From Luteolibacter pohnpeiensis (GTDB lineage Bacteria > Verrucomicrobiota > Verrucomicrobiia > Verrucomicrobiales > Akkermansiaceae), in the NCBI RefSeq assembly GCF_016595435.1, contig NZ_JAENIJ010000018.1:1-64000 (forward strand): 64,000 bases of DNA, in the 5' to 3' direction. This document shows, in pieces, positions 1 to 9,140 of this stretch. Both the position numbers and the translations under genes were made by a program. The notes beneath the pieces were generated by a model. It saw only the letters and a program-made list of their open reading frames with translations, did not search any database and had not been told where the DNA came from. Numbering within the stretch: position 1 is the first letter of the stretch; the number at the start of each line of letters is the position of its first letter.

Positions 1-95
1 TGACCCGATTGACCCGATTGACCCGATTGACCCGATTGACCCGATTGACCCGATTGACCCGATTGACCCGATTGACCCGATTGACCCGATTGACC
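1..95. repeat. 9-bp tandem repeat array (unit TGACCCGAT)
   Basis: Ten perfect head-to-tail copies of the 9-nt unit TGACCCGAT fill positions 1-90 and a partial copy (TGACC) follows to 95. The array runs off the left edge, so its full length is unknown. The unit is a multiple of three, so one frame would read a repeated Thr-Arg-Leu and another Asp-Pro-Ile, while the third contains a stop in every unit. Perfect identity between units suggests recent slippage expansion. Confidence 0.95.
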
Positions 96-97
96 TT

Positions 98-177
98 GCC
101 CTGACAGGGCTTCATGAAATAGCCCAAGGTGAAACCTTGGGGATATCACCAGAAAAAATCCCGAGCCCTGAAAGGGC
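98..177. repeat. cluster of three small perfect hairpins (REP-like)
   Basis: Three short palindromes follow the tandem array: GCCCT-GAC-AGGGC at 98-110, CCCAAGG-TGAAA-CCTTGGG at 123-141 and GCCCT-GAA-AGGGC at 165-177. The first and third share the same stem. Such spaced hairpins resemble the dispersed REP-like repeats common in Planctomycetes and Verrucomicrobiota genomes. No gene is seen between 178 and 240. Family assignment is by resemblance only. Confidence 0.6.
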
Positions 178-240
178 GATACCAATACGCCGCCATCGGT
201 GGGAATCGGCCACATCAATCCAACGCATACCGACTAACCC

Positions 241-843
241 ATGACCGATCCGACGCCCGATTGGCCGCTGCCGTTTTACTTCAACGGTTATGAAATGCCG
301 AAATGGACCGCCCAATGGCACCTTTGTTCCCTCGGTGAATATCTCAACCATTTCCGCGACGAGTGGGACGAGTTCGTTGGCTTCCAACACATTTGGCAGC
401 TCCAATGCCGACTGGATCATGAGAAAACTGTTGAGAGTGAAGACCCTCTCATTTTCCAAATTTTCGCCCAACAGGTTCTCATCTGCCTGATCGAAAACCG
501 GCCTGCGATTTTGGAGCAAATCACCAACGCGACTCACAGCGAAACATCTGCTGAAGAGGTCTATCACGGTCTCATCAGCGGCATTGGCGCCATGCTTGAT
601 CACGTCAAAACCGACGGCTTCGCTTATTGGACGAGCGGCAACGATGACGACCTCGCCGAACTCCGCTCGCTGATCCAGCATCATCAATCGCCTGACGGAT
701 TGGAACCACCCCATGCAATCCAAAGACGATCCGAACAGGAACGACGAATCCAATCGCAGCAAAAAGAACTCCGCTACTTGGCACAATCGGGTCTCCTGGA
801 CAAACCGTTGCGGAAGATCGCGAATCAGGTATCAACTCCATAG
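241..843 (+). CDS. hypothetical protein, 200 aa
   Basis: A 200-residue acidic protein that I do not recognise. It starts at an ATG shortly after the repeat region and ends 8 nt before the glycosyltransferase start, which suggests co-transcription. No signal peptide or membrane segment is apparent. The C-terminal third is rich in Gln, Glu and Arg (about residues 150-180) and may be helical. A reverse-strand open frame covers the same DNA, but the plus-strand frame has the more natural composition and fits the downstream gene spacing. Confidence 0.6.
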   Translation: MTDPTPDWPLPFYFNGYEMPKWTAQWHLCSLGEYLNHFRDEWDEFVGFQHIWQLQCRLDHEKTVESEDPLIFQIFAQQVLICLIENRPAILEQITNATHSETSAEEVYHGLISGIGAMLDHVKTDGFAYWTSGNDDDLAELRSLIQHHQSPDGLEPPHAIQRRSEQERRIQSQQKELRYLAQSGLLDKPLRKIANQVSTP

Positions 844-851
844 CATTTGCT

Positions 852-2123
852 TTGATCTCCGATTTCCAACCGCTCCGCATCCTCCTATTCGCGCTCGGCA
901 GCGCGGGCGATGTCCATCCGCTTATCGGGCTTGGCATGGAGCTCAAACGACGGGGGCATGAAGTTTTCGTCATCACCAATCCGGTTTTTCGCAGCCAGGT
1001 CGAGCATGCTGAACTTTCGTTTCGCGCACTCGGCACGGAAGAGGAGTTCGAACTCACCACGAACGACCCCGACCTTTGGCATCCGCTCAAGGCATTTCCG
1101 GCGGTGGTGAAACGCGCGGTCCATCCAAGCTATGCGCCGATTCTGGAAATCAGCCGCGAGCTGCACCTCGCGGGAAAAACCATTCTCGTCGCCAGCTCGT
1201 TGGCATTCGGTGCCCGCACCGCGCGCGATTTGTTAGAAATTCCTTTGGTCAGCATCCACCTCGCGCCTGCTCCGCTGCCATCGGTATTTCGTCAGCCGGA
1301 AATTCACGGCATGCCCTTCGGAAATGCCGCGCCGGTATTTCTGAAGCGCCTCCAATGGTGGCTCGCTGGCAAAGTTGTCGACCGCCAGATCACTCCGGAA
1401 CTCAATCGATTTCGAAAAAACCACGGGCTCGCTCCGGCTAAAAATGTTCTCGCCGACTGGTGGCATTCGCCCGATCGGGTGATCGCACTTTTCCCCGATT
1501 GGTTCGCGCCCGCCCAACCGGATTGGCCGAAGCAATTGGTGCAAACCGGTTTCCCGATGTTCGATGGAAAAGGCAGCAAACCTATCCCGCCCGCGCTGAC
1601 AGAGTTTCTCGATGCCGGTGAACCGCCGGTGATTTTCACCCCCGGCAGCGCCAATTCGCAGGCCGCCGAGTTCTTTGCAGAAGCAGCCGAAGCGCTCCGA
1701 TTGACCGGACGACGCGGGGTTTTCATCAGCCCTTACTCCGATTCGATTCCTGAGAACCTGCCACCTGGAGTCATCCATATTCCTTACGTTCCGTTCAGTG
1801 AAGTCCTCCCCCGAGCGGCGGCTCTCGTCTATCACGGCGGCATCGGCACCTGCGCCCAGGCCCTTCGCGCGGGAATTCCTCAATTGGTGCAACCGCTTGC
1901 TCACGATCAATTCGATACCCTGTCGAGAGTCCGCGAACTTGGCGTCGGGCTCGGCTTGGTGCCGTCGAAATTCAAACGCCACGCCATCGCGGAAAAACTT
2001 CATCAGCTCCTCGACGACCCGTCTTATCGCAACCAGGCCCGCGCGATTTCATCCAGGTTCGATAGCGACAACTGGCTGAAAATCACTTGCGAAGCGATCG
2101 AATCGACGAATCTGACGATTTGA
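852..2123 (+). CDS. GT1/MGT-type glycosyltransferase, 423 aa
   Basis: Predicted nucleotide-sugar glycosyltransferase of the UDP-glucosyltransferase/MGT superfamily (GT-B fold). The N-terminal Rossmann half opens with a strand followed by GSAGDVHPLIGLG, the usual acceptor-side glycine-rich loop. The C-terminal half has the donor-binding pattern VYHGGIGTCAQALRAGIPQL (about residues 326-346), equivalent to the HGG-GT motif of the family, followed by a conserved DQ pair (AHDQFD). The best start is TTG at 852, because no ATG precedes the first beta strand. It probably modifies a lipid or secondary metabolite; the substrate cannot be read from sequence. Confidence 0.85.
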   Translation: MISDFQPLRILLFALGSAGDVHPLIGLGMELKRRGHEVFVITNPVFRSQVEHAELSFRALGTEEEFELTTNDPDLWHPLKAFPAVVKRAVHPSYAPILEISRELHLAGKTILVASSLAFGARTARDLLEIPLVSIHLAPAPLPSVFRQPEIHGMPFGNAAPVFLKRLQWWLAGKVVDRQITPELNRFRKNHGLAPAKNVLADWWHSPDRVIALFPDWFAPAQPDWPKQLVQTGFPMFDGKGSKPIPPALTEFLDAGEPPVIFTPGSANSQAAEFFAEAAEALRLTGRRGVFISPYSDSIPENLPPGVIHIPYVPFSEVLPRAAALVYHGGIGTCAQALRAGIPQLVQPLAHDQFDTLSRVRELGVGLGLVPSKFKRHAIAEKLHQLLDDPSYRNQARAISSRFDSDNWLKITCEAIESTNLTI

Positions 2124-2169
2124 TCAAAAATCGATTTCCGTCCGGCATTTGCGAGGCTAGGACTCTCGA

Positions 2170-3177
2170 ATGTCATTGGCACTCAAAGCGCCCGTCAAAG
2201 TCGGGATCATCCCGACCCACATCAAATTCTTCGAAGGACTTGCTCCTGGATCGGACGGAAAGCTGCCGCGCAACGATGAGGGAGTCATACTCACGGTCGC
2301 GGAAATGGAGCGATTTTGCGAGCAATCCCCGGTCCGCCCCAGTTGTGTGCAGATCCCGGTTTTTGCCGCCACCGATCCCGGAGATTCGGAAGAATTGATG
2401 GCCGGGCTCCGCGCGCTCGGGTTGGAGGTGCAGCTGATCCTCATGGTCGGCGGTGCGAATCCGATGGACCCTGCAGACGAAGACGCCGTGGTGGGGCAAC
2501 TGGTGACGCTTTTGAAAAGTCCACTCGCTCGCGGCATCAAGCACGTTTCGTCGACATCGATCGAGGAATGGCTGAATGGTCGGCCGCGCTTGGAGGGTGA
2601 AGCCTACGAGGCTGCCGTCGCCCAATGCGTCCGCGTCCACACCCGCGCTTACGAAGAAGCGGGCCTCGCCAACTCAAGCATCCGCCATTGGCATCTTGAG
2701 TTTCTGTGCCCGGGTGAGTTTACGACTTTCACCGATGCCAGACGCTGTTGGGACGTGGTCGCCGCTGCGAATCAGGCACTGGGAAAAACCTTCTTCAAGG
2801 TGCTTGTGGATGCCGCCCACTGTGGCGACTCCGACCTGAGCATTCCGGAAAATGAACAGCTAATTGCAGAAATTGCCGCAGCCGACGAGCTGGGGGTTTT
2901 CCACTGTTCAGCCAAATCCACCCGTGGATGTTTCTCGACCGATGACGGCTGGATCGGCGCACTTCTCACCGCCGCCGCCAAAACCGGAAAACTGGAATAC
3001 GTGTTCGTGGAAATCCTTCACCATCAGGACCCCATGCTCGAACCCTTGCGACAGCGCGATCCCAACCACGCGATCGATACCACGGACGGGCGCAGTTACA
3101 CGCAGACCACCATCGACGCTCTCACCGACACCACTCATCGGCTTAACAACCTCGTCATGCGGGGAATTTTCAAGTGA
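2170..3177 (+). CDS. TIM-barrel sugar isomerase/epimerase-like protein, 335 aa
   Basis: A soluble 335-residue protein with alternating strands and helices and acidic or histidine residues at strand ends (for example HLEF, DAAHCGDSD and FVEILHHQD), as in xylose-isomerase-like TIM barrels. It lies first in a tight same-strand run with a mutarotase-like gene (7-nt gap), a ManA-like cupin, a second isomerase-like TIM barrel and a Gfo/Idh/MocA oxidoreductase. This context points to catabolism of an unusual sugar or polyol. The substrate is unknown and the family assignment is from pattern, not alignment. Confidence 0.6.
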   Translation: MSLALKAPVKVGIIPTHIKFFEGLAPGSDGKLPRNDEGVILTVAEMERFCEQSPVRPSCVQIPVFAATDPGDSEELMAGLRALGLEVQLILMVGGANPMDPADEDAVVGQLVTLLKSPLARGIKHVSSTSIEEWLNGRPRLEGEAYEAAVAQCVRVHTRAYEEAGLANSSIRHWHLEFLCPGEFTTFTDARRCWDVVAAANQALGKTFFKVLVDAAHCGDSDLSIPENEQLIAEIAAADELGVFHCSAKSTRGCFSTDDGWIGALLTAAAKTGKLEYVFVEILHHQDPMLEPLRQRDPNHAIDTTDGRSYTQTTIDALTDTTHRLNNLVMRGIFK

Positions 3178-3184
3178 TTGACCG

Positions 3185-4276
3185 ATGAAAAGCATCCACG
3201 GCGCAGCATCGTATCAGCTGGAATCAGATCGGGTTCGGCTCGCCATCGCGCGCGCAGGCGGCCACCTCGCTCCGGTCGAATTCCGATTGGGAGGCCATCA
3301 GGTTTCGCCCTATGCGCTCGCGCCGTGGCAACCCGGTGAAGTTGATCCCGAGCTACCGGTTTTACTGAAAAGCCTGCGCGGCGACTTCCTCTGTTTACCT
3401 TTTGGTCCGCAGGAAAACGGCCCACCTCATGGTGAAACCGCGAATGGAGATTGGCAGGAAATTGGCCGATCCGATCATTCACTGACCCTGGAAATCCAAG
3501 CCACCGATGTCGGCGCCCGGGTGACCAAAACGATCGAGCTGAAACCCGGCCAAACCGCGATTTATCTGGAACACCAAATCGATGGGTTGGTCGGTGATTT
3601 CAACTACGGCAGTCATCCGATTCTCGATCTTTCATCGGAGAAAAACGGGCGCATTTCCGTCAGTCCGTTTCGCTGGGCCTCGGTGTATCCCGGATTTTTC
3701 TCGGATCCAGCCGATGGCGCGAGCCAGGCGCTCAAACCGGGAACGCACTTCGCCGATTTGTCATGCGTTCCGCTCGAATCCGGTGGCGAAACCGATCTTA
3801 CCCGCTTCCCGGCTCGCGCAGGAAATGACGATCTCGTCATGATGGTGAACGAGCCTTCCACTCCGGAGCAACCGTTCGCTTGGTCGGCGGTTTCGCTCGA
3901 AGGTTACGTCTGGCTTTGCCTCAAAAACCCGGCCGATTTTCCATCGACTTTGCTCTGGCTTTCGAATGGCGGTCGATCCGCCGCGCCTTGGAACGGTCGC
4001 CACGTCGGCAAGCTCGGCGTCGAGGAAGTGTGCTCGCATTTCTGCGATGGCCCGGCCATTTCGCGGCAGGATTTGTTAGCCAAAGATCGCATTCCGACCA
4101 GTCGCCACTTCACGGGCGACAGGGTGAACCTGCGGCTGATCCAGGCGGTCGCGGCGATTCCTGAAAACTTCGGGCGCGTCACCCGTATTGTCCCCGCCGG
4201 TGATCGGCAAATTCGCATCGTCGGCGAGACCGGTTGCGAAGTCATCGAGTCAATCGATTGGCGTTACGTGATTTGA
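3185..4276 (+). CDS. galactose mutarotase-like (aldose 1-epimerase superfamily) protein, 363 aa
   Basis: Probable beta-sandwich protein of the galactose-mutarotase-like superfamily. It has many short strand segments and features typical of that fold: an N-terminal segment reading LAIARAGGHLAPVEF, and VTKTIELKPGQTAIYLEHQI in the middle. No catalytic residue can be assigned with certainty. It starts 7 nt after the preceding TIM-barrel gene, so the two are very likely translated from one mRNA. Its job is probably anomer interconversion or binding of the sugar handled by the neighbouring enzymes. Confidence 0.55.
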   Translation: MKSIHGAASYQLESDRVRLAIARAGGHLAPVEFRLGGHQVSPYALAPWQPGEVDPELPVLLKSLRGDFLCLPFGPQENGPPHGETANGDWQEIGRSDHSLTLEIQATDVGARVTKTIELKPGQTAIYLEHQIDGLVGDFNYGSHPILDLSSEKNGRISVSPFRWASVYPGFFSDPADGASQALKPGTHFADLSCVPLESGGETDLTRFPARAGNDDLVMMVNEPSTPEQPFAWSAVSLEGYVWLCLKNPADFPSTLLWLSNGGRSAAPWNGRHVGKLGVEEVCSHFCDGPAISRQDLLAKDRIPTSRHFTGDRVNLRLIQAVAAIPENFGRVTRIVPAGDRQIRIVGETGCEVIESIDWRYVI

Positions 4277-4390
4277 GCGATCCGCCCGTTCAAATCGAGA
4301 AAGTTGAACTACCGGCTTGCGTCGGGAAATTCTTGCGCTCAAATAGGCATTCCAACGAAAAAACCCACTTTTTCCCACATTATCAAACCC

Positions 4391-5656
4391 ATGACCCATC
4401 CCCGCACCACTGAGGACCTGTCAACAACCACCTCGAATTTGAAGGCTTTGATCGACGGTCACCTTGAAGACACCGGCGGTTTGTTGCGACTTTCTCCAAC
4501 CTGGGTGCCGCGCTCATTTCTGCAGCCCGGACTTCGCATCAAGCTGCACCCGGACGACACCTACGCCTACGGTCTGAGCCGCGGCGGCATCGACGAACGT
4601 TGGTTCGGCTCCACCACGGAAACCGCCAACGAAGGTCGTGCGGCGGATGAGGGACTTTCCTACGTCGTGGTCGGGAAAGAGCGCTTCACCCTGCGCGACG
4701 CGATCGCCGAATCCGGTGCCGGGATTATCGGCAAAGCCTTGTGGGACAAATACTCCAAGTGGCCGGTTTACTCGAAATTTTTCGATAACATGGGGCCGAT
4801 TCCGCACCACATGCATCAAAGCGCGGAGCAGGCCGCGCTGGTCGGCCAGGAAGGCAAACCGGAGTCCTACTATTTCCCGCCGCAACACAACAACGTCGGC
4901 AACAATTTCCCCTACACCTTCATGGGCTTCGAGCCCGGAACGACGCGCGACCAAGTCCGCCGCTGCATCGAAAACTGGCAAAAAGGTGAAAACGGCATCC
5001 TCGATCTTTCCAAAGCCTACCGCCTGAAAATCGGCACCGGTTGGTTGATCGATCCCTGCATCCTCCACGCGCCCGGCTCGCTCTGCACCTACGAGCCGCA
5101 ATGGGGATCCGATGTTTTCGGAATGTATCAAAACCTGGTCGAAGGCCGCGAGGTTCCGTGGTCGCTGCTGGTGAAAGACATGCCCAAGGACAAGCACCAC
5201 GACATCGATTTCATCGTCGACCAGCTGGATTGGGAGAAAAACACCGATCCGAATTTCAAAGACAACCACTACCTGGAGCCGGTCACTTCCGAGAAAGGCG
5301 AAGGTTACCACGACAAGTGGATCGTTTACGGCAAAGTCGATGGCTTCCAGTATTTCACCGCCAAAGAGCTCACCGTCGAGCCGGGCGCAACCGTCACCAT
5401 CAAGGACAATGGCGCTTATTCCTTGATCGTCGTCCAGGGCGAAGGATTTGCCAACAAACTGCCGCTCAATTGCCCCAAGCTGCTCCGTTTCAACGAGCTG
5501 TCGCAGGACGAATTTTTCGCCACCGAGTCCGCTGCCAGAGAAGGTGTCACTTTCAAAAACACCTCCGCCACCGAGCCCCTGGTCGCACTGCGCTACTTCG
5601 GCCCCGAAGTGAATCCCAACGCCCCTGCCATGGGTGCTTACAAGCACCAGTCCTGA
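4391..5656 (+). CDS. mannose-6-phosphate isomerase-like cupin protein, 421 aa
   Basis: Resembles class I mannose-6-phosphate isomerase/cupin proteins. A metal-site-like stretch [12 protein letters not shown] lies near residue 135, and a C-terminal cupin-like segment ([16 protein letters not shown], then [10 protein letters not shown]) follows. The frame is open from 4304, but the ATG at 4391 gives a normal N-terminus ([10 protein letters not shown]), and the sequence before it does not look like protein. It lies in the sugar cluster, 32 nt before the next isomerase-like gene. Likely an aldose-ketose isomerase or a sugar-binding relative; the substrate is not known. Confidence 0.65.
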   Translation: MTHPRTTEDLSTTTSNLKALIDGHLEDTGGLLRLSPTWVPRSFLQPGLRIKLHPDDTYAYGLSRGGIDERWFGSTTETANEGRAADEGLSYVVVGKERFTLRDAIAESGAGIIGKALWDKYSKWPVYSKFFDNMGPIPHHMHQSAEQAALVGQEGKPESYYFPPQHNNVGNNFPYTFMGFEPGTTRDQVRRCIENWQKGENGILDLSKAYRLKIGTGWLIDPCILHAPGSLCTYEPQWGSDVFGMYQNLVEGREVPWSLLVKDMPKDKHHDIDFIVDQLDWEKNTDPNFKDNHYLEPVTSEKGEGYHDKWIVYGKVDGFQYFTAKELTVEPGATVTIKDNGAYSLIVVQGEGFANKLPLNCPKLLRFNELSQDEFFATESAAREGVTFKNTSATEPLVALRYFGPEVNPNAPAMGAYKHQS

Positions 5657-5688
5657 AAACTGGAAACACAAACCCAACCACGTCTCCG

Positions 5689-6687
5689 ATGAAACTTCAC
5701 AACGCCATGTGGCCTGGCTTGGTCGGCAAAGAACCCGGCACCGACCATCCACCGATTTCCCTCGATCGTATGATCGAGCTCACCACCTCCGCCGATGTCG
5801 ACGGACGGGAATTTGACGGCATCGATCTTTTCCTGTTTCACCCACACCTTGATCCCGATGCCTCGGATTCGGAAATCCGCGCATTGGCCGACAAAATCGC
5901 GGCTGCGGGATTGAAGGTTGGCTCGCTCGTTGCCCCGGTCTGGCCAGGCACCGTCGGAGCCAGCGCTTTTGGATCGGCCGACGATCGCAAGAAATTTGTC
6001 CTCGCGATTGAGAAGGCCTGCCGCATTGCCAAGATTCTCAATGAACACGGTGTCCGCGAATACGGGGTCATTCGAATCGATTCCGCAGGCGGGGTCAGCG
6101 ATTGGGCCCAAGACCCGGTCGGCAACACCAAGAAGATCGCCGAAACCTGGCGCGAAGCCGGAAAAATCGCGGAGCAAGCTGGCGAACGGCTCGCCGCCGA
6201 AGGCGAAATCTGCTGGGGCGGCATGCATTCCTGGAAGGCCATGCTCGATACGCTGGAAGCCACCGCGATGCCAAAGGTCGTTGGTTTTCAGGCCGATCTT
6301 GCCCACACTTACCTCTACCTGATGGGCTACAACGCGCCCGAAGCGGCCTTGCTTCAACCCGGCTATGGCAGCGAGGAATTCTGGCCAGCTTACAAAATTC
6401 TTACCGACGCCTTGCGCCCGTGGACCCTCGATTTTCACGTCGCCCAAAACGACGGCAGCGTTCACGGAACCGGCTCCCACGATAAGACCGGCCGTCATTG
6501 CCCGGCGGACGATCCGAATGGAAAACTCGAAATCGCCAAAGCATCGAGCTATTGGCTCAAGGACGCCGACAAGCGCGGCATCAAGCACATCTGCTGGGAC
6601 GGTTGCATGTTTCCGAACGAAACCCTCGAGTCGGCGGAAACCTGGAAAACGATTCTCGCCACCATGATCAAGGTCGACGAAGCCTGA
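5689..6687 (+). CDS. sugar phosphate isomerase/epimerase (xylose isomerase-like TIM barrel), 332 aa
   Basis: Predicted TIM-barrel isomerase/epimerase of the xylose isomerase-like family (AP endonuclease 2 superfamily). Segments typical of the barrel include [39 protein letters not shown] and [13 protein letters not shown], which supply His, Asp and Glu metal ligands. An upstream open extension reaches back to 5041, but it lies under the ManA-like gene in another frame. The ATG at 5689, 32 nt after that gene, is the credible start. It probably acts with the dehydrogenase that follows. Confidence 0.7.
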   Translation: MKLHNAMWPGLVGKEPGTDHPPISLDRMIELTTSADVDGREFDGIDLFLFHPHLDPDASDSEIRALADKIAAAGLKVGSLVAPVWPGTVGASAFGSADDRKKFVLAIEKACRIAKILNEHGVREYGVIRIDSAGGVSDWAQDPVGNTKKIAETWREAGKIAEQAGERLAAEGEICWGGMHSWKAMLDTLEATAMPKVVGFQADLAHTYLYLMGYNAPEAALLQPGYGSEEFWPAYKILTDALRPWTLDFHVAQNDGSVHGTGSHDKTGRHCPADDPNGKLEIAKASSYWLKDADKRGIKHICWDGCMFPNETLESAETWKTILATMIKVDEA

Positions 6688-6748
6688 GCCAAGGAACCTG
6701 GCGAACTCCCACGCTTCCTTTCATTCTCGAAAACCCAATCTCACTTTC

Positions 6749-7900
6749 ATGTCCAAAAAAACTATTCGCATCGGCCTCATCGGCTATGGCTTCATGGGCC
6801 GCACCCATTCGAACGCCTATTCCCAGCTTTCCCATTTTTTCGACACCGAACACGTGCCCGTCCGGCAAGCCGTTTGCGGTCGGAATCGGGAACAGGTCGC
6901 AGCCTTCGCCGAAAAATGGGGCTACGCGTCCTATGAAACCGACTGGCGCGAATTGGTGAAACGCGACGACATCGATGCGATCGACATTTGCACCCCGAAC
7001 GACTCGCACGCAGAAATCGCGCTCGAATGCATCAAGCACGGCAAGATGATTCTCTGTGAAAAGCCACTCGCGCTCAACGGCGCCCAAGGCGAGGAGATGG
7101 TCAAAGCGGTCGAGGAATCCGGATTGCCGAATCTGGTTTGGTATAACTACCGATTTCTCCCCGCCGTGACTTTGGCGAAGAACATCGTCGCCGCTGGCGA
7201 GCTTGGCCGGGTGTTTCACTACCGCGCGAATTTCCTGCAGGACTGGACGATTTCCTCGGATTTGCCACAAGGCGGAGCCGCGCTTTGGCGCTTGGACGCC
7301 GCTGCCGCGGGGTCGGGCGTCACGGGCGATCTGCTCGCGCATTGCATCGACACCGCACGCTGGATCAACGGCGAAATCGTTTCCGTTTCGGCCATGACCG
7401 AGACTTTCATCAAGGAACGCATTCACACTGCGACCGGTGAAAAGATGCCGGTAACGATCGACGATGCCTGCACCTTCATGGCGCGATTCGCCAATGGATC
7501 GCTCGCGGTTTTCGAATCGACCCGCTACGCTCGCGGCCACAAGGCGCTCTACACGTTTGAGATCAACGGCGAAGAAAAGTCGCTTTCCTGGGATCTGCAC
7601 GATTTGAACTACCTCTCGTATTTCGATCACGGCGTGCCCGGCGATCGGCGAGGCTGGACCAAAATTCACGCAACCGATGGCGACCATCCCTACTCCGGAA
7701 ACTGGTGGGTGCCCGGGCTTTCACTGGGATACGAACACTCCTTCGTTCACGGACTCGCCGAGTTTTTCAAATCGCTCGACGATCCATCCAGCGAGAAACG
7801 TTTCCCGGATTTCCGCCACGCGCTCGGCACTCAATATGTTTGCGATGCCGTGCTCGAATCCGCCAAAACCGGGCAATGGGTCGATGTGAAATCGTGCTGA
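6749..7900 (+). CDS. Gfo/Idh/MocA family oxidoreductase, 383 aa
   Basis: NAD(P)-dependent sugar or inositol dehydrogenase of the Gfo/Idh/MocA family. The N-terminal Rossmann fold shows [16 protein letters not shown] (the GxGxxG dinucleotide loop), then [13 protein letters not shown] and the signature CEKPLA around residues 95-100. A C-terminal alpha/beta substrate domain follows, with the conserved tract [20 protein letters not shown], whose D-x-x-x-H carries the likely catalytic His. It is the last gene of the sugar cluster. It likely oxidises a ring hydroxyl so the neighbouring isomerases can act, as in inositol and levoglucosan-type pathways; the exact substrate is unknown. Confidence 0.88.
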   Translation: MSKKTIRIGLIGYGFMGRTHSNAYSQLSHFFDTEHVPVRQAVCGRNREQVAAFAEKWGYASYETDWRELVKRDDIDAIDICTPNDSHAEIALECIKHGKMILCEKPLALNGAQGEEMVKAVEESGLPNLVWYNYRFLPAVTLAKNIVAAGELGRVFHYRANFLQDWTISSDLPQGGAALWRLDAAAAGSGVTGDLLAHCIDTARWINGEIVSVSAMTETFIKERIHTATGEKMPVTIDDACTFMARFANGSLAVFESTRYARGHKALYTFEINGEEKSLSWDLHDLNYLSYFDHGVPGDRRGWTKIHATDGDHPYSGNWWVPGLSLGYEHSFVHGLAEFFKSLDDPSSEKRFPDFRHALGTQYVCDAVLESAKTGQWVDVKSC

Positions 7901-8110
7901 TGTTCGGTTATTTTGAAATCAGCCGCACCGCTGTTAGGGATAACCGACTCGGGGTCACCGCAGTTAGGGGATCATCCGATCATCGCGGCGAATCATGGCA
8001 CTTCATTCAGGAGCCAATGGCCTTCAAATCATGAATTTCACCGTAAGAGTCGAGGTTGAAACAAGGCCTCACATTGACAGTCCACCAAGGACGGGTTTAA
8101 CTCCGCGTGA

Positions 8111-8692
8111 ATGATCGTTTGCCAGTGGCTTCTGACGTTTCTGCTCGCGTTTCTCTCTCTTGGATGTGGGAATTATTTCCATTCCAACGAGGCTTGGAAA
8201 TCCGCCATCGTCAACCAGACCTCAAAGCTCGGCTATCGCAATTGGATCGTCATTTCCGAAGCATCGTTCCCCGCGCAAAGTCGCCAAGGCGTCCGCCAGA
8301 TGACGGCTTCCGCTGAAATTCCTGAAGTCGTCGACTATGTGATGAACACCCTGGAGCAAACCCAGGCGGTGAGTCCGAAAGTATATCTAACAAGAGAGCT
8401 GCGCTCTGTGGAAAACGACTTCGCTCCGGGCATCGATGAATACCGCCAGAAAATCGAAGGATCACTCCACGGCCACGAGGTGACCGAGCTCGAACAGCAA
8501 TCGCTCATGACCCTTTTGGAGGATGCGAGCCGCAGCTACAATGTGCTCGTGATTCGCACGCCGACCGCCCTTCCCTACACCACGGTCTTTCTCGAATTGC
8601 AGCCCGGATATTGGGATGCGGACTCCGAACAGCGGCTGCGCGATCAAATCCAGCGCGAAAGGATGCAAAAAATCTCGCTCCCGATTCCGTGA
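8111..8692 (+). CDS. secreted RbsD/FucU-like protein, 193 aa
   Basis: The N-terminus is hydrophobic and ends in LGCGNYF, which looks like a signal peptide with a lipobox, so the product is probably an exported lipoprotein. The rest resembles RbsD/FucU sugar mutarotases: an early strand reading NWIVISEASFPAQS matches the position of the family's IVIADA-FP segment, and the late SYNVLVIRTPTALPYTTVFL fits the C-terminal VxATGxxxxY strand. RbsD/FucU enzymes interconvert sugar anomers in the cytoplasm, so an exported form is unusual. The assignment is tentative and a purely hypothetical lipoprotein is the alternative. Confidence 0.5.
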   Translation: MIVCQWLLTFLLAFLSLGCGNYFHSNEAWKSAIVNQTSKLGYRNWIVISEASFPAQSRQGVRQMTASAEIPEVVDYVMNTLEQTQAVSPKVYLTRELRSVENDFAPGIDEYRQKIEGSLHGHEVTELEQQSLMTLLEDASRSYNVLVIRTPTALPYTTVFLELQPGYWDADSEQRLRDQIQRERMQKISLPIP

Positions 8693-8708
8693 GGTGCATT
8701 CTCACCGC

Positions 8709-8999
8709 GTGAGCCGCAAAGACGAAGAACTCCGCATCGATCGCGAAAACGCCTGGATAGGCGACGCCGTTCTCGCGCTATTCGCGCGGGAATTCGTGCT
8801 GCGTGAACGCAAAACCATGGATGGTGAGTGGTTCACCCGCCTCACCTCCAATGAATTTCTCAGCGCCTTCGGCAACCCGACCCGGGTCGAGGCGTCGATT
8901 GGAAAGCTTTACCAGTCCGGCGGCATCGAGGCTGCATTTGCCTGGATGAACGCGGAATTGGTGCCGTTGTTCCGTAAGCAGATTGCAAAACGCCCTTGA
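8709..8999 (+). CDS. mini RNase III-like protein, 96 aa
   Basis: A 96-residue protein whose first part reads AWIGDAVLALFAREFVL, matching the RNase III signature region (ExxGDAVL), with no double-stranded-RNA-binding domain. This is the architecture of Mini-RNase III, which trims 23S rRNA in some bacteria. The first acidic residue of the usual ExLGD motif is replaced (W-I-G-D), so activity is uncertain. The GTG at 8709 is chosen because upstream residues in the frame are basic and atypical, and it places the start just after the preceding gene. murG follows after about 140 nt. Confidence 0.5.
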   Translation: MSRKDEELRIDRENAWIGDAVLALFAREFVLRERKTMDGEWFTRLTSNEFLSAFGNPTRVEASIGKLYQSGGIEAAFAWMNAELVPLFRKQIAKRP

Positions 9000-9140
9000 G
9001 TTTCGGCAAATTTCCTAAGATCTGCCGTTTTTGGGCATTGCTTGATATTTAAGAAATGCTTTAGATTTTTGGTCAAGGCGCGACGGTAGCGTTGCAGCTC
9101 CGTCTTGAACCGCCGCCTCGACCAGAATCCAAGCGTTACC

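Noticed and set aside
1-95. CRISPR array
   Set aside because: Nine-base units repeat head to tail with no spacers and no cas genes.
112-786. Reverse-strand 224-residue open frame
   Set aside because: Lies opposite the 241-843 gene, enters the repeat hairpins and has unnatural composition; the plus frame fits spacing to the next gene.
5041-5688. N-terminal extension of the isomerase gene at 5689
   Set aside because: Arg/Pro-rich translation typical of an out-of-frame shadow of the ManA-like gene; a good ATG lies at 5689.
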